A stretch of DNA of 64,000 nt from the NCBI GenBank assembly GCA_002482545.1, contig DLGF01000013.1, forward strand, positions 14,399-78,398. Direction: 5' to 3'. This document shows positions 52,128-61,786 of this stretch, piece by piece. The position numbers and the translations under genes are program-made. Source of the stretch: Sporomusaceae bacterium UBA7701. Lineage in GTDB: Bacteria; Bacillota; Negativicutes; Sporomusales; UBA7701. Under the pieces are notes generated by a model. That model saw only the letters and a program-made list of their open reading frames with translations, was not told the DNA's origin and did no database searches. How positions within the stretch are numbered: the first letter of the stretch is position 1; each line of letters starts with the position of its first letter.

Positions 52128-52523
52128 CTAATTCACTGCAGGGGATGGCTGCTTGACCCACACGGTCACACAGGGAAGGATTTCCGTCTTGCTGAATCCC
52201 TTTTGTTCAACATAGCCCCGGACAGCATTTCTGACTCTCTCGTACTCTTCCCCGGCTACGACTTGGAAGGGCTGCACGACGACCTCGCTAAACCCTTCTT
52301 CCTGCAGGCGCTTCAGAGCCTGTCGCTCGTCATCGACCTGAATCCCGTCATTTTCCGCCAGCTTTTCGATCAAGGCCCGGGAGGTGAAAGCCCGGCGCAC
52401 TTCATAATCGGGCAACGCCGACTGGAGTTGGTCGCCGCTGTCGGTGGCGACCAACTGGCGGGCCTCCTGATAGGCTGTGCCTATGCCCACCATCAAAAAA
52501 GCTCTTTTTGCTATTTTCTCCAT
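52128..52523 (-). CDS. CbiK-like half protein (N-terminal chelatase domain only)
   Basis: A 131-residue protein matching the N-terminal half of anaerobic sirohydrochlorin cobaltochelatase CbiK. It has KRAFLMVGIGTAYQEAR (usual VSFGTSY), LPDYEVRRAFTSRALIEKL, DGIQVDDERQALKRLQEEGFSEVVVQPFQVVAGEEYE. Full CbiK is about 260-300 residues, and the C-terminal half carries the metal-coordinating histidines missing here. The ending VTVWVKQPSPAVN is not CbiK-like. It could be a degraded cobalt chelatase, or a stand-alone domain with a new role. It is the last gene after meaB in the B12-riboswitch-controlled operon (52-nt gap). Confidence 0.75.
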   Translation of the reverse strand: MEKIAKRAFLMVGIGTAYQEARQLVATDSGDQLQSALPDYEVRRAFTSRALIEKLAENDGIQVDDERQALKRLQEEGFSEVVVQPFQVVAGEEYERVRNAVRGYVEQKGFSKTEILPCVTVWVKQPSPAVN

Positions 52524-52575
52524 GTTAGTAAACTCCTCAATATCGTTCTAACCCTATCTCCCGTCAAAATCCGGT

Positions 52576-53709
52576 TTATCCCTTAGTCCGGGCAAAGGCC
52601 TGGATAAGCTGCTGCACGGCCATAGTGGCCGAAATTTTCCCCTGGACAACCTCGCGTTCCACTGCTTCGCGGCAGGCCATCACGTTCTGATTCTGAAAAA
52701 ACAAGCTATGCAAATGTTCATCAACCATACTGTACACCCAGGACAAGGTTTGCTGCCGGCGCCGCTGCATAAAGATTCCCGACTGCTCCGTATTGGCCTG
52801 GAAAGCTTTAACAGTATTCCAAAACGAGTCAATGCCCGCGCCGCTAGCCGCCGAGCAGGTATAGGCGTGGGTCTGCCAGCCCTCCGTAGCGGGGCGCAGA
52901 TAATGCAGCATGCGCTCATAATCCTCTTTCGCGACCATGGCCCGCTGTGCGTTGTCGCCGTCGGCCTTATTGATCAGGATGGCGTCCGCCAGCTCCATAA
53001 CCCCTTTTTTCATGCCCTGCAGTTCATCCCCCGCCCCGGTCAGGACCATCAGCAGGAAGAAGTCCACCATCGAGCGGACCGTGGTCTCGCTTTGCCCGAC
53101 GCCGACGGTTTCCACCAGGATTACATCATATCCGGCCGCTTCGCACAACAGCAGCGTTTCCCGGCTTTTCCGCGCAACGCCGCCCAGCGTGCCGCCGGCC
53201 GGCGACGGGCGGATAAACGCCCGCGGCTGCCGGGACAGGGTTTCCATCCGCGTCTTGTCTCCCAAAATACTGCCTTTGGTGACGCTGCTGCTGGGATCGA
53301 CCGCCAAAACGGCGACTTTATGCCCGTCCTGGCACAGCCGGGTCCCCAGCGCCTCGATGAAGGTGCTCTTGCCGGCGCCGGGCACGCCGGTGATGCCGAC
53401 CCGCAGCGCCTTTCCGGTATACGGCAGCAACTCCTTCAAAACCTGCTGCGCTTTTTCCATATGCGGGGCGGCGTTGCTTTCCACCAATGTGATGGCCCGG
53501 GACAAGATCATCCGGTTTCCCGCCAGCACGCCTTCCACATATTCATCCACCGACAGGTTGCGCCGCCTTGCCGGCGGCGGCGCGGGCTCCGCGCTGCCGC
53601 CGCCCGGCATCCCGTCATGCCCGCCTTCCACGCCGGTCATCACCTGGCAGGCAAAGGCGCTGTCCGCGTTTTCCGGCGCCCATTCCGGCTTATGCTTCCG
53701 GTAACTCAT
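52576..53709 (-). CDS. meaB: Methylmalonyl-CoA mutase-associated GTPase MeaB
   Basis: A 377-residue G3E-type GTPase. It has P-loop [17 protein letters not shown] near 105, [22 protein letters not shown] near 135, a switch region with [32 protein letters not shown] (Walker B) near 190, and NKADGDN base recognition near 240. MeaB protects and reloads B12-dependent methylmalonyl-CoA mutase. A Pro/Gly-rich N-terminal extension of about 50 residues is longer than usual. The ATG overlaps the mutB stop (ATGA), so it is translationally coupled to it. Confidence 0.95.
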   Translation of the reverse strand: MSYRKHKPEWAPENADSAFACQVMTGVEGGHDGMPGGGSAEPAPPPARRRNLSVDEYVEGVLAGNRMILSRAITLVESNAAPHMEKAQQVLKELLPYTGKALRVGITGVPGAGKSTFIEALGTRLCQDGHKVAVLAVDPSSSVTKGSILGDKTRMETLSRQPRAFIRPSPAGGTLGGVARKSRETLLLCEAAGYDVILVETVGVGQSETTVRSMVDFFLLMVLTGAGDELQGMKKGVMELADAILINKADGDNAQRAMVAKEDYERMLHYLRPATEGWQTHAYTCSAASGAGIDSFWNTVKAFQANTEQSGIFMQRRRQQTLSWVYSMVDEHLHSLFFQNQNVMACREAVEREVVQGKISATMAVQQLIQAFARTKG

Positions 53710-55895
53710 TTGCCTACCTCGGCCAGTTGTTCCAGCATGGTTTCCAATATCTTCTTCGCGGCTACCGGAATAACGGTGCCTGGTCCAAAGATGGCGGCAG
53801 CGCCGTGCTGTTTTAAAAATTCGTAGTCCTGGGCGGGAATTACGCCGCCGATAACCACCAGAATGTCTTCGCGGCCGCGCTTTTTCAATTCCTCCACCAA
53901 CTGCGGCAGCAGCGTCTTATGCCCCGCCGCCAAGGAACTGAAACCGACGACATGCACGTCGTTATCCACCGCGTCCTGCGCCGTCTCTTCCGGCGTTTGG
54001 AACAACGGACCGATATCCACGTCAAACCCCATGTCGGCAAAAGCGGTGGCAATGACTTTAGCGCCGCGGTCATGCCCGTCCTGCCCCATTTTGGCAACCA
54101 TAATCCGGGGCCGGCGCCCCTCTTTTTCTTCAAAGACATCCGTCATTTGGCGGACCTCTTGGATCAATTCGTCATCGGCGAATTCGCTGCTGTACACGCC
54201 GGAAATCGAGCGAATGATCGCCTTATGCCGGCCGGAAACCTTCTCCACCGCCTGCGAGATCTCGCCCAGGCTGGCCCGCGCCCTGGCCGCCTCAACCGCC
54301 AATTCCAGCAAATTCCCTTCGCCGGTTTCCATCGCTTTGGTGATGGCGTCCAGCCAGTAGGTCGCCTTTTCCTCATCCCGCCCGGACCGCAGCTTTTCCA
54401 GCCGGCGGATCTGCGCCTGGCGCACCGCGGTATTGTCGACTTCCAGAATGTCCAGAGGATCTTCCTTGTCCAGCCGGAACCGGTTGACGCCGACAATCAT
54501 TTCCTTGCCGGAGTCGATATGCGCCTGCCGGCGCGCCGCCGCTTCCTCGATCCGCATCTTCGGCAGCCCGGTGTCGATGGCCTTGGCCATGCCGCCCAGG
54601 GACTCCACTTCCTGGATATGCGCCCAGGAACGGCGGATCAGTTCATCCGTCAGCGCTTCCACATAATAAGAGCCGCCCCAGGGATCAATGACTTTGCACA
54701 CCTGGGTTTCGTCCTGAATATACAATTGCGTATTGCGGGCGATGCGCGCGGAAAAATCCGTAGGCAGGGCGATCGCCTCATCCAGCGCGTTGGTGTGCAG
54801 CGACTGCGTGTGCCCCAGCGCCGCCGCCAGCGCCTCGATGCAGGTGCGCGCCACATTGTTGAAGGGATCCTGTTCCGTCAAGCTCCAGCCGGAGGTTTGC
54901 GAATGCGTGCGCAGCGCCATGGACTTCGCACTTTGCGGATCAAACTGTTTGACGATTTTGGCCCATAACATGCGGCCGGCCCGCATCTTGGCGACTTCCA
55001 TGAAGTAATTCTTGCCGATCGCCCAGAAGAACGACAGCCGCGGCGCAAAGGCGTCCACCGTCAGGCCGGCCTGAATGCCGGTCCGGATGTACTCCAGCCC
55101 GTCCGCCAGCGTGTAGCCCAGCTCGATATCCGCCGTTGCGCCGGCCTCCTGCATATGATAGCCGGAAATGCTAATGCTGTTGAACTTCGGCATATACTGG
55201 GAGGTATAGGCGAAAATATCGCCGATGATCCGCATGGAGGCAGCCGGGGGATAAATATAGGTATTACGGACCATGAACTCTTTCAGAATGTCGTTTTGGA
55301 TGGTGCCGGACAAAACCTCTTTTTTTACGCCCTGCTCCTCGGCCGCCAGAATATAGAACGCCAGCACCGGCAAAACCGCGCCGTTCATCGTCATCGACAC
55401 CGACATTCTGTCCAGGGGGATTCCGGAAAACAGAATTTCCATATCCAAGATCGAGTCCACGGCCACGCCGGCTTTTCCCACGTCGCCCACCACGCGGGGA
55501 TGATCGGAATCATAGCCGCGGTGGGTCGCCAGGTCGAAGGCGATGGACAGCCCTTTCTGGCCGGCCGCCAGATTCCGGCGGTAAAAGGCATTGCTCTCCT
55601 CCGCCGTCGAAAAACCTGCATATTGCCGCACAGTCCAGGGCCTGGTGACGTACATCGTGGGATAGGGCCCCCGCAAGAACGGCGGCAGCCCGGCCATATA
55701 TTCCAGATGATTGACCTTCTGATAGTCCTCTTCCGTATATAAAGGCTTGACGTCAATCTGTTCCATGGTGCGGGCAAAGATATCCTCAAAGGGCCTTCCG
55801 GTCTCCTGCTCCAGTTGCCGGCGCCATTCCTCCGGCGAAGAGGGCGAGGGATCGCGAAAAGGAATTTTGGTAAAGTCCGGGTTTTGATACATCAC
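53706..55895 (-). CDS. mutB: Methylmalonyl-CoA mutase, large (catalytic) subunit
   Basis: A 729-residue subunit. TIM-barrel part (1-560) with [61 protein letters not shown] [20 protein letters not shown] near 385. The C-terminal B12-binding domain (about 590-729) has [12 protein letters not shown], the DxHxxG cobalamin-histidine motif near 610, and [27 protein letters not shown]. It interconverts methylmalonyl-CoA and succinyl-CoA with adenosylcobalamin. It overlaps mutA upstream by ATGA and meaB downstream by ATGA. Confidence 0.97.
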   Translation of the reverse strand: MMYQNPDFTKIPFRDPSPSSPEEWRRQLEQETGRPFEDIFARTMEQIDVKPLYTEEDYQKVNHLEYMAGLPPFLRGPYPTMYVTRPWTVRQYAGFSTAEESNAFYRRNLAAGQKGLSIAFDLATHRGYDSDHPRVVGDVGKAGVAVDSILDMEILFSGIPLDRMSVSMTMNGAVLPVLAFYILAAEEQGVKKEVLSGTIQNDILKEFMVRNTYIYPPAASMRIIGDIFAYTSQYMPKFNSISISGYHMQEAGATADIELGYTLADGLEYIRTGIQAGLTVDAFAPRLSFFWAIGKNYFMEVAKMRAGRMLWAKIVKQFDPQSAKSMALRTHSQTSGWSLTEQDPFNNVARTCIEALAAALGHTQSLHTNALDEAIALPTDFSARIARNTQLYIQDETQVCKVIDPWGGSYYVEALTDELIRRSWAHIQEVESLGGMAKAIDTGLPKMRIEEAAARRQAHIDSGKEMIVGVNRFRLDKEDPLDILEVDNTAVRQAQIRRLEKLRSGRDEEKATYWLDAITKAMETGEGNLLELAVEAARARASLGEISQAVEKVSGRHKAIIRSISGVYSSEFADDELIQEVRQMTDVFEEKEGRRPRIMVAKMGQDGHDRGAKVIATAFADMGFDVDIGPLFQTPEETAQDAVDNDVHVVGFSSLAAGHKTLLPQLVEELKKRGREDILVVIGGVIPAQDYEFLKQHGAAAIFGPGTVIPVAAKKILETMLEQLAEVGK

Positions 55896-58063
55896 AGCAT
55901 CCCCTTCCCTTGCTGCAAGTCAGCCAGAATTTGATAGCAGTTCGCCCGGATATGGATGAAATCGTCGACGCCCGCTTCGCGGTAAACCCCTTCAAACTCG
56001 GGCGCCGGCGCTCCAGCCACCAGCAGCCTCATGCCGGGGCATTGCTCCTTGATCAGTTTGGCGAGCGGCGGCACCAGCTCCGGATAGGTGGCGTCGGTGG
56101 AGCAAATCACCGCGGCATCGGCGCCGGACCGGGCGGCCTCTTGCGCAGCCTCCTCCACCGTGGCAAAGCCGTCATTCTTAAGGACGGCAAATCCGGCAAC
56201 CTCCATAAAACCGGTGGTAAAGTCGGCCCGTGCTTTATGCTGCGGTATCTTGCCCATATTGGCGAGGAACACCTGCAGATTTTTGCCGGTTTTGGCCCTA
56301 TACGCCTCGGTGCGGCCGCGCAATGCTTCGTATTGCTCCGTCCAGCGGCGCGCGGCAATCGGACGTACGGAAATAGCGGCTTCTTCCTCGTCGTTCAGCG
56401 CCCGGCGAATGTCCCCCAAAGTCGCGCCGGCCTGAAAAGCCTGAATAACGGCGTCCATCAGGTCTCCGGCCTGGCCGCCGGCCGCGTCAGGCAGGCGGGC
56501 GATACGTTCTCGGCGGTATTGCTCGTCGATATCGCGGCGATACTCTTCGATTTCCGCGGCCCGAAGGGCCTGGATGGGTTCGCCGGGATGCCGGGATGCT
56601 GTCAAGGGCTGCTCCGTCATGTTCGGATACATATTGGTGCCCACGGCAACATCGGAGCGAACCGCCAGCTTTTTGAACCGCTGCTGCAGCACGTTCCCCA
56701 CGGCCTCCTGCACCGTCCCGCCGGCGAGGGCCGCCGCCATGCCTCCTTGCTCTTCGATTTCCTGCAGCAGCTGCCAAGCCTTTTCCGCGACCTGCTGCGT
56801 TATGGTCTCGATATACCAGGAGCCGCCGGCCGGATCCACCGGCTCCCGCAAGCCGAATTCGTTTTTCAGCATGATCTGCGTATTGCGGGCAACACGCCGG
56901 GCAAATTCGTCGCCGGAGCGGATGGCTTCATCGAAGCAGCTTACATTCAGGCTGCCGGCGCCGCCGACAATGCCCGAAAATGCCTGGGAAGTCGACCGCA
57001 GCAGGTTGACGTACGGGTCGTATTCCGTCCGGGTAAAATAAGATGTGCGGGCATGAATATCGATTTTTTGCGCTTCCCGGCCGCCGCCGAACGCTTCGAC
57101 GATTTGCGCCCATAGCATCCGGGCGGCGCGAAGCTTGGCAATTTCCATGAAAAAATTGGCGCCCAGGGAAAAACTGAACCGGATTTGTCCGGCGATCCTG
57201 TCAATGTCCAGTCCGCGGAGCTGCAGAGCTTTGATATAGGCAATCCCGGTGGCCATGACATAGGCCAATTCCTGTACGGCGTTGGCCCCGCCGTTATGGT
57301 ACACATCTCCGTGAATCAGGATGGTCTTCATCGCGGGTGCGTTGATCGCGGTCCAAGCGGCGGCATGCGCCATTTCATCGTACAGCTCGTCCAGCGGGCC
57401 TGTCAGCGTGCCGCTGCCGGCCAGGGCGCCGACCGGGTCCGCGCCAATGCAGCCCCGCAGGGTCCGGCAGGGCTGCCCGTTGCTTTGGCGCAGCGCGCAG
57501 ATCATGCCGAGCAGGAGGGCGCTGGAAGCCCCGGCGTAGAGCTGCAGGTCGTGCTTATCCATATCGACATCCCAAAACAAATGATAAAGATCCTGCAGGG
57601 TGGACAACGACACGCCTTGATCGCCGACCTGCCCCGCGTCGGCGCCGTCGGCGTCCCGCCCCTCGCGCGTCGCCGTATCCAGCGCCACATGGATGGCGGT
57701 GCTCCCCTTTTCCAGCTCCTGCCTGATTAATTCGTTGCATTTTCTTGCTTCCGGCGCATCGCAGACCTGGGAAATATCCCATGAATCCGCTATATAGCCG
57801 CTCGCTTTCGTCCCCCGCAGATAACTTCCCATGCCGGGATACGAACGGGAATGAGCCAGCGCTGCCGTATGTTCCATCGTGTAAAGGGGCTCCAATTGTA
57901 TTCCCTCATAGGTTTTGGTAAACATTTTTTTCTCAAAAACCCCGCCCTTTAGCGCGACAATGGCCTCTTCCTTCCATTGCTCATAGGTGGGGGCTGAAAA
58001 TTCTTCAAAGGTCACGGCCGGCAAATCCGCCGGCGCCGTTTGCTTATCGCTGGTTGTCGGCAT
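55892..58063 (-). CDS. mutA: Methylmalonyl-CoA mutase, small subunit
   Basis: A 723-residue subunit with the same fold as MutB. It has [44 protein letters not shown], the barrel part with [22 protein letters not shown] and [21 protein letters not shown], and a C-terminal B12-like domain ([22 protein letters not shown]) in which the DxHxxG histidine motif is missing, as expected for the non-catalytic subunit. ATG at 58063 is preferred over a longer frame because it starts just before the conserved region and GAGGGG lies upstream. The heterodimer partner MutB follows by ATGA overlap. Confidence 0.95.
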   Translation of the reverse strand: MPTTSDKQTAPADLPAVTFEEFSAPTYEQWKEEAIVALKGGVFEKKMFTKTYEGIQLEPLYTMEHTAALAHSRSYPGMGSYLRGTKASGYIADSWDISQVCDAPEARKCNELIRQELEKGSTAIHVALDTATREGRDADGADAGQVGDQGVSLSTLQDLYHLFWDVDMDKHDLQLYAGASSALLLGMICALRQSNGQPCRTLRGCIGADPVGALAGSGTLTGPLDELYDEMAHAAAWTAINAPAMKTILIHGDVYHNGGANAVQELAYVMATGIAYIKALQLRGLDIDRIAGQIRFSFSLGANFFMEIAKLRAARMLWAQIVEAFGGGREAQKIDIHARTSYFTRTEYDPYVNLLRSTSQAFSGIVGGAGSLNVSCFDEAIRSGDEFARRVARNTQIMLKNEFGLREPVDPAGGSWYIETITQQVAEKAWQLLQEIEEQGGMAAALAGGTVQEAVGNVLQQRFKKLAVRSDVAVGTNMYPNMTEQPLTASRHPGEPIQALRAAEIEEYRRDIDEQYRRERIARLPDAAGGQAGDLMDAVIQAFQAGATLGDIRRALNDEEEAAISVRPIAARRWTEQYEALRGRTEAYRAKTGKNLQVFLANMGKIPQHKARADFTTGFMEVAGFAVLKNDGFATVEEAAQEAARSGADAAVICSTDATYPELVPPLAKLIKEQCPGMRLLVAGAPAPEFEGVYREAGVDDFIHIRANCYQILADLQQGKGML

Positions 58064-58086
58064 TGCGCGAATTCCCCTCTTTCTTG

Positions 58087-58428
58087 TCAGGACTGGCTGA
58101 TTATGCGTACACGGGATACGCCAAAGGCGGTTTTGAGCTGCGGAATGAATCTGCGTTCCAGAATCGAACGGTGCATGGCTCGATCGGTAATCAACCATAA
58201 AGCCTGATCCTGCAGGCGCAAAGAGATCAGGCTCTCAATGTAGCGGTCGAAATCGGCGGCCCCCAACAAGCCCTTCAAGGTATCCAGTCCGGCGGAAAGT
58301 TCGCTTTGACCCGGCGCAATCCGCCGGGAAAGGGGAGTGAACGCCTCGCGTTTCAGTAAAGCCGAAACGGACACGGCATATGTTTTGTCCCTCTCTTCGA
58401 CTGGTTCCAGGTTCCGCTGCATTAACAT
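58087..58428 (-). CDS. Small protein resembling DnaA domain I
   Basis: A 113-residue protein. A basic N-terminal half (LLKREAFTPLSRRIAPGQ) is followed by about 65 residues with the pattern of DnaA N-terminal domains: LKGLLGAADFDRYIESLISLRLQDQALWLITDRAMHRSILERRFIPQLKTAFGVSRVRIIS (helix, helix, two strands, helix, strand). In DnaA this domain binds DnaB and DiaA-type partners. No AAA or DNA-binding part is present. It is the first gene of the riboswitch-controlled mutase operon, 23 nt before mutA. The homology is my inference from pattern. Its role next to a metabolic enzyme is unclear. Confidence 0.6.
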   Translation of the reverse strand: MLMQRNLEPVEERDKTYAVSVSALLKREAFTPLSRRIAPGQSELSAGLDTLKGLLGAADFDRYIESLISLRLQDQALWLITDRAMHRSILERRFIPQLKTAFGVSRVRIISQS

Positions 58429-58557
58429 CCAAACGCCTCCTCACATTTATATATATATTGAGGGTTTGAACTTTCCCCCCGCCGTCCCCGTTATAGGTAA
58501 GCGTATACGAAGTCAGTCTCCACCTCGATCGTGCATGGCCAATAATCCCGATTGAGA

Positions 58558-58588
58558 ATTAAAAACCCCCCCGGATCTTCCGGGAGGG
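58558..58588 (-). terminator. Terminator of the cobalamin riboswitch expression platform
   Basis: Minus-strand stem CCTCCCGGA / TCCGGGGGG (one G-U pair) followed by GTTTTTAATT, between the B12 box and the first operon gene. Confidence 0.85.
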
Positions 58589-58674
58589 CGCATATAGCAA
58601 ACAGGGCCTTCTAGTACCAGATTAAAAACCAATACTAAGCAGAGGTTCGCCATAATCCCCTCCCTGTCGTTCGC

Positions 58675-58869
58675 AGGTCAAACGGTGATTGTTGAATAGG
58701 CAGTTCTCCTGACTCAGAATCATCGCTCGCCCAAACCTTCCCAAGACTACTGTCCCAGTGGCAACACTCGGGTTCGCTCCTCATTACAGTGGCGGGACCG
58801 TGTTGGCTTTTCACCAATCTTCCCTATTAAGCCCTGACGGGCACCTATTCCAACGCTATTCTGTTACTC
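58675..58869 (-). promoter_or_regulatory. Cobalamin riboswitch aptamer upstream of the methylmalonyl-CoA mutase operon
   Basis: On the minus strand the order of conserved blocks is that of an AdoCbl-type riboswitch. It runs ATAGGTGCCCG, then AATAGGGAAG, GGTGAAAAGCC, ACGGTCCCGCCACTGTAA at 58786-58803, GAACCCGAG, TTGCCACTGGG, GGGAAGGTTTGGGCGAGCGA, and the B12 box AGTCAGGAGAACTGCC at about 58699-58714. A terminator hairpin follows 110 nt later, then the operon's first start codon. The promoter just upstream is near consensus. This is a transcriptional switch, expected to terminate when cobalamin is bound. Confidence 0.93.
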
Positions 58870-58875
58870 ACCCTT

Positions 58876-58904
58876 ATCTTATCAATTCCGTCTGATGCTG
58901 TCAA
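58876..58904 (-). promoter_or_regulatory. Consensus promoter of the riboswitch/mutase operon
   Basis: -35 TTGACA (58899-58904), exactly 17-nt spacer, -10 TAAGAT (58876-58881). Predicted start near 58869, at the 5' edge of the aptamer. Confidence 0.85.
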
Positions 58905-59072
58905 TGCGGCAGTCCGGCAAGCATAAGCCCCCGGGTGCTCGGGATGAGTTCCCGGAAGGCGGCTGCCGAAACAGCCTGCTTATAGTTTGAGACATTGCCC
59001 GCCATTCTATTCAACATCGGCGAACCGGTCCCGCTGCTCTCGCCCGACCGCCTGACGATATTCCAATGCCGT
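58905..59072. other. Spacer between the mutase-operon promoter and the 373-residue gene
   Basis: No gene, terminator or repeat recognised, apart from a weak GC-rich inverted repeat near 58930-58955. Confidence 0.35.
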
Positions 59073-60194
59073 TCAGCCTATTTCGCCGTTCACGACCATC
59101 GCCAAAAGTGTATCGGCGATCACCGCATCAGTCAACTGCCCATTTTCCAAAAGAAAAGAAATCCTTTCCGCTATCGGTTCCGGCTCCAGGGCCAGCATCC
59201 TGTCCTCCAGCCACTTCGTGCCGCCGGTGTCCGGAGTGCCCGGTTGGCCCTGGAAGGCGATCCGTTCTTCATACTCCGCTTTGAGCGCCGCCGCGACCCG
59301 CGTTTTATCGACGTACGTCAGATCGGCGGATTTGAACACGGCCAGCATAGCCGTCCGGATGACGGCGTCGCCCTCGGCCCTGTCGGTCATGCCCTTTTCG
59401 ATCGCCGCATACAGTAAATCGTTGTATTCGGCAAAGTAGCGGAAATCGTCCCGGTAGAGCGCCGCTTCCACGCTGAACAGCATGTAGTCGTAGCCGGTAA
59501 GCGGTTTGGCCGACGCCGGGTCGGCGCCACTGTAGAGCTGCGAGTTTTTTACCAGCAGGTTGTCCGGGCTGAACTTGCCGGCATCGGCGCCAATGACGGC
59601 GAAATAGCCGCTGGTCAGCGATACGCCGCCCAGATTGTCCGAGCCGGCGTATTCATTGTGATAGACCAGACGGATCTCCTTATCGCCGCCGTCCAGGAGG
59701 TCCTGCAAAGCGCCGACCACGCCGTCGACCACCTTGAGGGTGGCGGACAATTGGCCGATGGTCAGCAAGCCGGCAATACTATTGGCGAGACTTATGAACG
59801 GCTGGAAATAGTCTTTGTTGACGCAGGCCAGCAAGGCGGCGCTGATCGCTACATTGCCGCCGCGATAGGGCACCAGGTTGGTCAGCGAGTAGTTAAGTTC
59901 CACGCCGTGTCCCAGCGAGCTTTCATTTAGCTTCAGCGCCAGCGGGCCGGCCACAGAAGGCAACTCCTGGGCGGCATTGGAGCCGAATTGCAGGCTGACG
60001 ACCGAGGAAACCACCGGCACGTACTTGCGGAAAAGTTTCCGGTCGTCTTTTAAGAACATTTCGGCCAGGCGCAGACGAAAATAATGCCGGCCCTCCTGAA
60101 ACACAATCTTTTCCACGTCGGACGCCACCGGCGTATACACGTAATGCTTGGCTTCTTTCACAAACAAATTGATGAACCAGTCAATCAGACCCAT
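59073..60194 (-). CDS. Uncharacterised 373-residue protein, third gene of the TonB-receptor locus
   Basis: It begins MGLIDWFINLFVKEAKHYVYTP, a short amphipathic N-terminal helix without a classical signal peptide. Beta-rich and mixed segments follow: IVFQEGRHYFRLRLAEMFL, VSSVVSLQFGSNAAQELPSVAGPLALKLNESSLGHGVELNYSLTNLVPYRGGNVAISAALLACV, a middle with Gly-Leu-rich helix GLLTIGQLSATLKVVDGVVGAL, then acidic helical stretches to the C-terminus. The start at 60194 has GGGAGGGGA upstream. It lies 160 nt after the beta-propeller-like gene with a hairpin between. I do not recognise the family. Confidence 0.7.
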   Translation of the reverse strand: MGLIDWFINLFVKEAKHYVYTPVASDVEKIVFQEGRHYFRLRLAEMFLKDDRKLFRKYVPVVSSVVSLQFGSNAAQELPSVAGPLALKLNESSLGHGVELNYSLTNLVPYRGGNVAISAALLACVNKDYFQPFISLANSIAGLLTIGQLSATLKVVDGVVGALQDLLDGGDKEIRLVYHNEYAGSDNLGGVSLTSGYFAVIGADAGKFSPDNLLVKNSQLYSGADPASAKPLTGYDYMLFSVEAALYRDDFRYFAEYNDLLYAAIEKGMTDRAEGDAVIRTAMLAVFKSADLTYVDKTRVAAALKAEYEERIAFQGQPGTPDTGGTKWLEDRMLALEPEPIAERISFLLENGQLTDAVIADTLLAMVVNGEIG

Positions 60195-60261
60195 TTTTAT
60201 CCCCTCCCGATGCTGCGGTGATTTCCCGCCCTTCCTTTTTGTCACGGGCGCCCTTATTTTT

Positions 60262-60305
60262 AAAGCCTTTTCGCGCATCCCGGGCGGGGTGCGCGAAAAG
60301 GCTTT
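60262..60305 (-). terminator. Long perfect hairpin between the beta-propeller-like and 373-residue genes
   Basis: 16-bp perfect stem AAAGCCTTTTCGCGCA with a 12-nt GC loop. On the minus strand it is followed by AAAAATAAG, so there is no real T-run. It may be an intra-operon processing or attenuation element. Confidence 0.55.
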
Positions 60306-60356
60306 GCAGTCTCAGCTGCCGCTCGAAATCCGTATTGGCGGACTCCTTAGCCGGCT

Positions 60357-61676
60357 TTATTTTTCCGCTTTTTTCTCCCGCTCTTCCAGCAGGGCTTTGC
60401 GCAGCTTGAGCGCGGCCTGGGTGCGCGAGGCGAAGGCCGGGTGCTGGACGGCGGTGTTGGAGACGCCGTGCTGCACAATGGCGGCGGTGTTCAGGTGGCC
60501 GTTCTTGGGGCTGTTGCCCAGGTCGGCAAGCCCTTTATTGAAGTCGTACACATTGTCTGTCGCGTTGGCGGTGTCAATGCCCTTGACGGTGTCGCCGCAA
60601 ACGAACCAAACGCGGCTGCTTTCCGCCGCCACCATCCAGGTGACGCCGGGATAGCCGGAACCGGCTGCCGGCGGTTCATCGCCGTAATAGCGCGCGGCAG
60701 GCAGGGCTGTTCCCGTCTGCAGGTTGGATGTGGTGGTCGGATAAACCTGATAACGGTACTGCTGCCAAGTCGGTGTATAGTTGGCGCGCAAGACATAGGC
60801 CGCCGAGCCGGAGATAGCCGTGCCGACAAAGTCGCCCAGGTTGGTCGAGGAAGAACTGAAGGTGTTGATAATGCTGAAAGAAACCGACGGCGACAACAAA
60901 ATCCGCACAACCTGCAGCTTGGAGTTGGGATTGCCGCCGCCCTGCTGCATGCCGCCATAGCTGGAAACATAAGCGTAATTCCCGGTCACCGTCATGCTAA
61001 CGGCATTCTGTCCCAAGGTGCCGGTGGTCGTCGAGCCGTGGGGGCCGAAATAAACGGCGGACGACGCATCGTCCGGATCAATGAGCACCAGCGTCGACGA
61101 CAGATAGGCCGAATAATCCGCGGTCGCATGATTGAACAGCGCCACGAGGAAAGCAGCGTCGTCGCTTTCCAGAAGCCCGATGCTGGCGCAGTGAGACTGG
61201 TAGCCCGTTATCGCGGGGAATGGATAGAACAGGGCCGACGACTGGGTATAAGCGTTGCCGCTCATGTCGATTTTGGCGATGCAGGCGTTGTCGTAGTCGG
61301 CTACGAACATGTTGCTGCCGATGGTGGCGATGCCGTAGGGGTTGGAGAGCTGCGACCAGTCGCTGTGGCTCAAGGTTTTGACGGCATTCCATTTGCCGGC
61401 TGTTTTCTGCGCCGGGTTGCAGATGAGGAATTCCGGGTCCCCGGGTTGCCAGGTCGAAGGGTCGTACTTGTAGCTGACCACCAGCGCCCGTTCGGCATTC
61501 GCCGCATCCCGGAAGGCCAGTACGCGCGGGTCGCCGCTCAAATTATCCGAACCGACCTGGGTGACGACCTCCTTGTTGATGGTCGGCGTGCCGTTGTCGA
61601 TAATTTCACCGACCGCGCCTTGCGAATAACCCGTATTGACAACACCATAGCCCATTTTTGTATTGCTGGTTGTCAT
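60357..61676 (-). CDS. Beta-propeller-like protein downstream of a TonB receptor
   Basis: A 439-residue protein without an obvious signal peptide (MTTSNTKMGYGVVNTGYSQG). Repeated units pair a hydrophobic strand with D/N-rich turns: NPYGIATIGSNMFVADYDNACIAKIDMSGN, AFLVALFNHATADYSAYLSSTLVLIDPDD, NAVSMTVTGNYAYVSSYGGMQ, DFVGTAISGSAAYVLRAN, WMVAAESSRVWFVCGDTVKGIDTAN. This looks like a six- or seven-bladed propeller of the YVTN/SMP-30 style. The C-terminus is basic and helical (AALKLRKALLEEREKK). It lies about 165 nt after the TonB receptor gene, starts by ATGA overlap with a micro-ORF and precedes the 373-residue gene. Ligand binding for uptake is a guess. Confidence 0.7.
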   Translation of the reverse strand: MTTSNTKMGYGVVNTGYSQGAVGEIIDNGTPTINKEVVTQVGSDNLSGDPRVLAFRDAANAERALVVSYKYDPSTWQPGDPEFLICNPAQKTAGKWNAVKTLSHSDWSQLSNPYGIATIGSNMFVADYDNACIAKIDMSGNAYTQSSALFYPFPAITGYQSHCASIGLLESDDAAFLVALFNHATADYSAYLSSTLVLIDPDDASSAVYFGPHGSTTTGTLGQNAVSMTVTGNYAYVSSYGGMQQGGGNPNSKLQVVRILLSPSVSFSIINTFSSSSTNLGDFVGTAISGSAAYVLRANYTPTWQQYRYQVYPTTTSNLQTGTALPAARYYGDEPPAAGSGYPGVTWMVAAESSRVWFVCGDTVKGIDTANATDNVYDFNKGLADLGNSPKNGHLNTAAIVQHGVSNTAVQHPAFASRTQAALKLRKALLEEREKKAEK

Positions 61677-61771
61677 TCGTAATTCCTCCCATCACTTTTT
61701 AAAGTTTTCCCAACTTTTGCCGGAGCCGGCGAATCAGCTAGCCCTGCGGCGATTCGGTCAAAAATGGCCAC
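61673..61771 (-). CDS. Possible micro-ORF (about 32 codons) coupled to the beta-propeller-like gene
   Basis: Frame ending in TGA that overlaps the next ATG as ATGA. AAGGAGGTGG lies at its start. The only ATG-like codons are GTG at 61771 (inside the Shine-Dalgarno) or ATT at 61765, at ideal spacing. The product would read IFDRIAAGLADSPAPAKV and end KSDGRNYE. Translation is uncertain. Confidence 0.3.
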   Translation of the reverse strand: MAIFDRIAAGLADSPAPAKVGKTLKSDGRNYE

Positions 61772-61786
61772 CTCCTTCAGCCTGCT

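Noticed and set aside
58513..58653. 46-codon frame with a good ribosome site (MANLCLVLVF...) inside the riboswitch expression platform
   Set aside because: It runs straight through the terminator hairpin and has no protein-like end; likely accidental in a structured leader.
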